From Pseudalkalibacillus berkeleyi (GTDB lineage Bacteria; Bacillota; Bacilli; Bacillales; Fictibacillaceae): a stretch of 64,000 nt of DNA. Each line of letters opens with the position of its first letter. The first letter of the stretch is position 1. The notes below the pieces were generated by a model, which worked only from the letters and a program-made list of their open reading frames with translations, was not told where the DNA came from and searched no databases. The translations under genes were made by a program, and so were the position numbers. The DNA lies in contig NZ_JAKIJS010000001.1 in the NCBI RefSeq assembly GCF_021608225.1, forward strand, positions 2,356,001 to 2,420,000. Direction: 5' to 3'. This document shows, one piece after another, positions 61,673-64,000 of the stretch.

Positions 61673-63263
61673 AATGACGGCCACCTTCCTTATTATTCGT
61701 GAATTTCACTTCAATCGTTGTGCCTTGATCGGGTTGGCTGATCACGTTCATTTCCCCACCCATGATTTCAGTGCGTTCCATCATACTTGCAAGACCGAAT
61801 GACCAGGTGTGTTGTGAACCTGTAGATGTTCGGAAACCACATCCATCATCTTCAATTCGTAGGATATGTTCATTCTTCTTTCGTTTCAAAATGATTCGTA
61901 CTTCGTCTGTACGGGCATGCTTATGAACATTGTTCAACGCTTCTTGACCCACCCGCCACATCGTTTCTTCCACAAGTCTAGGTATGTTTCCGACTCCTTC
62001 AAGACGTTCTTGAACGGTTAAACCTAGCGATTCGCCATATTTTTTCAAGGATACGACAACACCTTCTTCTAATCCGGCTGGTTTCAACTGCCAAATCATC
62101 GTGCGCATTTCACCTACAACTTCTTGGGATAGCGATTGCATTTCATTCAGAGATTCTAAAATGGTCTCCTGATTAGGTAGCTTCTTCACATATTCCTTGA
62201 GACCACGAGCGGTTAGACTAAGTGAAAATAATTTTTGGTTCACGGAATCGTGTAGGTCTCTTGCCAGTCGATTTCTCTCTTCAATGAGTGCAAGCTCCCT
62301 AGATCGTTCAAACAAGCGCGCTTTTTCTAGCACGAGTGAGACGTGATCTCCAAGTGCTTTCAGGACATCTTGCTCCAAAGCATGATCATTTGTTTGATGA
62401 CCAACTAAACAGCCGATCCACTCTTCCCCAATGAGAAGTGGGACGACAAATGCGTTTTCTAAATTCATTTCATAGAGAGACAACTCTTCCTTCAAATCCA
62501 ATTGGTTAAGACTTTTCTGAAGATCATCTCCTTTAAGAATCTGAAAACGTTTATGTAATTTCTTAGATTCACCTTGTCGATAAATCGATCGCAACGCAAG
62601 CGCGTGCTCCTCTTTAATAAAAAATGCGAGAGCTTTTAGTTGAAAAAGTCTACCAATTACGTCAACTGTATTTTGTGGAAGATGATGAATATCGTTCATT
62701 TTCCAAATCGTCCGGCTCACTTCATCAAGCTTCGTATACTGTTCTGCTCTATTTTGCTGCGCTTCAAATAATTTTGTACGTTTGATCGCCGTCCCAATTT
62801 GAAAGGACACAGATTGTAATAAATCCAGTTCATCTTCTGTAAATTCATTTTTTCCGGGCTCTGCAACGTTCAAAAGCCCGAATTTTTCTCCACCAGCAAT
62901 GAGTGGGACTGTAGCATGATGGGTAATGCCTTTCGTGTCTCCCCACTCGTAATCAATCGCATCTTCAATTCGTTTGCAGTTAATAATGTTAACAGCCTTT
63001 TGCAAGCGCCCATCCCAAATTTTATCGAGACACCAGCAACTGCCTTGGCACATCGGTTTTTTGTCACCCCACGAAAGCGCTGGAGGTAGATTCACATCTG
63101 CAACAAATGCATAAATCGGTTCCTCATCGGTCAAAAAGATCCAACCAGTCGATAGCCCTGTAACTTCTAGCAACTTTTCCATTACCGATTGCAGCATACC
63201 GCGTAAATCGTTTGATTGATTGAGCGTTTCTGCAATCACTTTCAATGTATGTACGCTCGACAA
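61662..63263 (-). CDS. Cytoplasmic GAF-domain histidine kinase with a four-cysteine cluster
   Basis: A 533-aa soluble sensor kinase. GAF domain 1 (about 10-165) contains a cysteine group MCQGSCWCLDKI and IINCKRIED: three cysteines within seven residues and a fourth 17 residues on. GAF domain 2 spans about 175-325. The HisKA_3 motif is RLARDLHDSVNQKLFSLSL with the phosphorylated His, and the ATPase domain has EALNNVHKHA and IEDDGCGFR. No membrane helix. I start at TTG (63261-63263) after AAGGAG. The cysteine group suggests an Fe-S or redox sensor, as reported for the staphylococcal AirS kinase; this is inference. Confidence 0.9.
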   Translation of the reverse strand: MSSVHTLKVIAETLNQSNDLRGMLQSVMEKLLEVTGLSTGWIFLTDEEPIYAFVADVNLPPALSWGDKKPMCQGSCWCLDKIWDGRLQKAVNIINCKRIEDAIDYEWGDTKGITHHATVPLIAGGEKFGLLNVAEPGKNEFTEDELDLLQSVSFQIGTAIKRTKLFEAQQNRAEQYTKLDEVSRTIWKMNDIHHLPQNTVDVIGRLFQLKALAFFIKEEHALALRSIYRQGESKKLHKRFQILKGDDLQKSLNQLDLKEELSLYEMNLENAFVVPLLIGEEWIGCLVGHQTNDHALEQDVLKALGDHVSLVLEKARLFERSRELALIEERNRLARDLHDSVNQKLFSLSLTARGLKEYVKKLPNQETILESLNEMQSLSQEVVGEMRTMIWQLKPAGLEEGVVVSLKKYGESLGLTVQERLEGVGNIPRLVEETMWRVGQEALNNVHKHARTDEVRIILKRKKNEHILRIEDDGCGFRTSTGSQHTWSFGLASMMERTEIMGGEMNVISQPDQGTTIEVKFTNNKEGGRHYGD

Positions 63264-63354
63264 AGTCCTCACTCCTTCCTAGCTAAAATAGTAAAAATCC
63301 GCCAAATTTATGATGTAAATAAAGAATATCATAAAAATGACGGATGGAATGCTA

Positions 63355-63909
63355 TTATTGGGTTTGTTCGCTCTGTATTCCTATACGTGTCTCTGTCATC
63401 TCCACTAATAGGTGGGTCAGGTCTTCAAGCCGCTCAACAGCTTCTCGATCATTTAATTGGTATGCTTCATCATAACAATAGGGGTCAGATACAAACTGAT
63501 CAGGAAGGACTAGGGCATATAATCCTCTCAAAACGGTTCTCATGTTATTCAGCGCATTAATACCGCCCTTACTACCTCCTGACGCTGCAGCAATCGCAAC
63601 AGGCTTATGCTTGAAATGAGAGCCACCTAGAAAATCTAGTGCATTTTTCAACGCTCCGCTCATTCCATTATGATATTCAGGGGAAGCGATAAAGAATGCG
63701 TCTGCCGCTTCTGCCTCACGTTTTAGCTTCTGTAGTGTTATATTATTTTCGTCCGTTCCCTCACCAGGGAATAAAGGTAACTTTTCTATACCTAAGTCAA
63801 TCGTGCTAATTGTAACGTTCTTTTCCTGTAACAATTCTTTTACAAGATTCGTAATTCCACGCGTTCTGGATTTCTCCATTGGACTTCCGTTCAATACTAG
63901 AATTTTCAT
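63355..63909 (-). CDS. NADPH-dependent FMN reductase-family protein
   Basis: A 184-aa flavodoxin-fold oxidoreductase. FMN phosphate site ILVLNGSPMEKSRTRGIT, and the loop FFIASPEYHNGMSGALKNALDFLG that holds the isoalloxazine ring. AIAAASGGSKGGINALN follows. Such enzymes reduce FMN, quinones, azo dyes or chromate; the true substrate is not known. The ATG is at 63907-63909. Upstream to the window edge (63910-64000) no further gene is visible. Confidence 0.92.
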   Translation of the reverse strand: MKILVLNGSPMEKSRTRGITNLVKELLQEKNVTISTIDLGIEKLPLFPGEGTDENNITLQKLKREAEAADAFFIASPEYHNGMSGALKNALDFLGGSHFKHKPVAIAAASGGSKGGINALNNMRTVLRGLYALVLPDQFVSDPYCYDEAYQLNDREAVERLEDLTHLLVEMTETRIGIQSEQTQ

Positions 63910-64000
63910 GATCTAATCACGCCTTTATTACAAGTTATACTGCTAGTATATTCAAACGAACGATCAAGCACATCCGATATAGGATTGAACTTTTCTACGA

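Overview
This window comes from the chromosome of a low-GC, endospore-forming Firmicute of the Bacillaceae. The evidence is the gene order, which follows the Bacillus subtilis yumC-yutM-dapF-yutK-yuzB-yutJ-yutI-yutH-yutG-yutF-yutE-yutD-yutC-lipA-lytH-yunBCDF-sufCDSUB-yurZ-metNPQ-yusD-yusE-yusF-yusG-gcvH-yusI-fadEAN-fadM-yusN-yusU stretch. Spore-associated products (YutH, YutC, LytH, YunB, YusN, a CotF-like protein, a Spo0E-like phosphatase), strong Shine-Dalgarno sequences and frequent TTG/GTG starts agree with this. Several Na+-coupled carriers fit a salt or alkaline habitat, but that is inference and the species cannot be named from sequence alone.

Layout. 1-4.75 kb: ferredoxin-NADP reductase tail, IscA-like protein, Spo0E-like phosphatase, dapF with a small Cys-rich partner, a nucleoside transporter, YuzB. 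4.9-6.5 kb: a TetR domain fused in frame to a YutJ-type NADH dehydrogenase, with a promoter and palindromic operator in front. 6.8-18.5 kb: NifU-like protein, a D-2-hydroxyacid dehydrogenase, yutH/G/F/E, an EAL protein, glpX, yutD, yutC, lipA, lytH. 18.5-22.5 kb: an NSS symporter with its MetS-like small subunit, and an NhaC-type carrier behind a lysine riboswitch. 22.5-34 kb: yunB/C/D/F, a tripartite tricarboxylate transporter (TctCBA) beside a CitST/DctSR-type two-component system, and a secreted SGNH hydrolase. 34-39.4 kb: the suf Fe-S operon. 40-44 kb: YurZ and the SAM-riboswitch-controlled methionine importer metNPQ. 44-51 kb: redox genes, sigI-rsgI, a secreted sugar dehydrogenase, a toprim protein, gcvH, a LysE exporter. 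51-59 kb: the fatty-acid beta-oxidation operon fadN-fadA-fadE with a perfect FadR-type operator, a DinB protein and fadM. 59-64 kb: XRE regulator, coat proteins, a GAF histidine kinase/LuxR pair, an FMN reductase.

The genes link sulfur and Fe-S biology (suf, IscA-like, NifU-like, lipA, metNPQ), carbon and fatty-acid use (fad, tct, glpX, catabolite-repression-like sites) and sporulation.

The least ordinary material lies between genes. Three tandem arrays (40.7, 57.7 and 58.1 kb) and two short occurrences (4.0 and 4.36 kb) have different sequences. All the tandem copies share a 52-bp period. Within it a 29-nt dyad sits at one fixed place, and its arms have changed in a pairing-preserving way between families. 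Two further arrays (4.07 and 14.48 kb) each hold exactly six copies of CTAGATAA at an exact 20-bp period. No prophage, insertion-sequence transposase, CRISPR array, rRNA or tRNA gene is evident.
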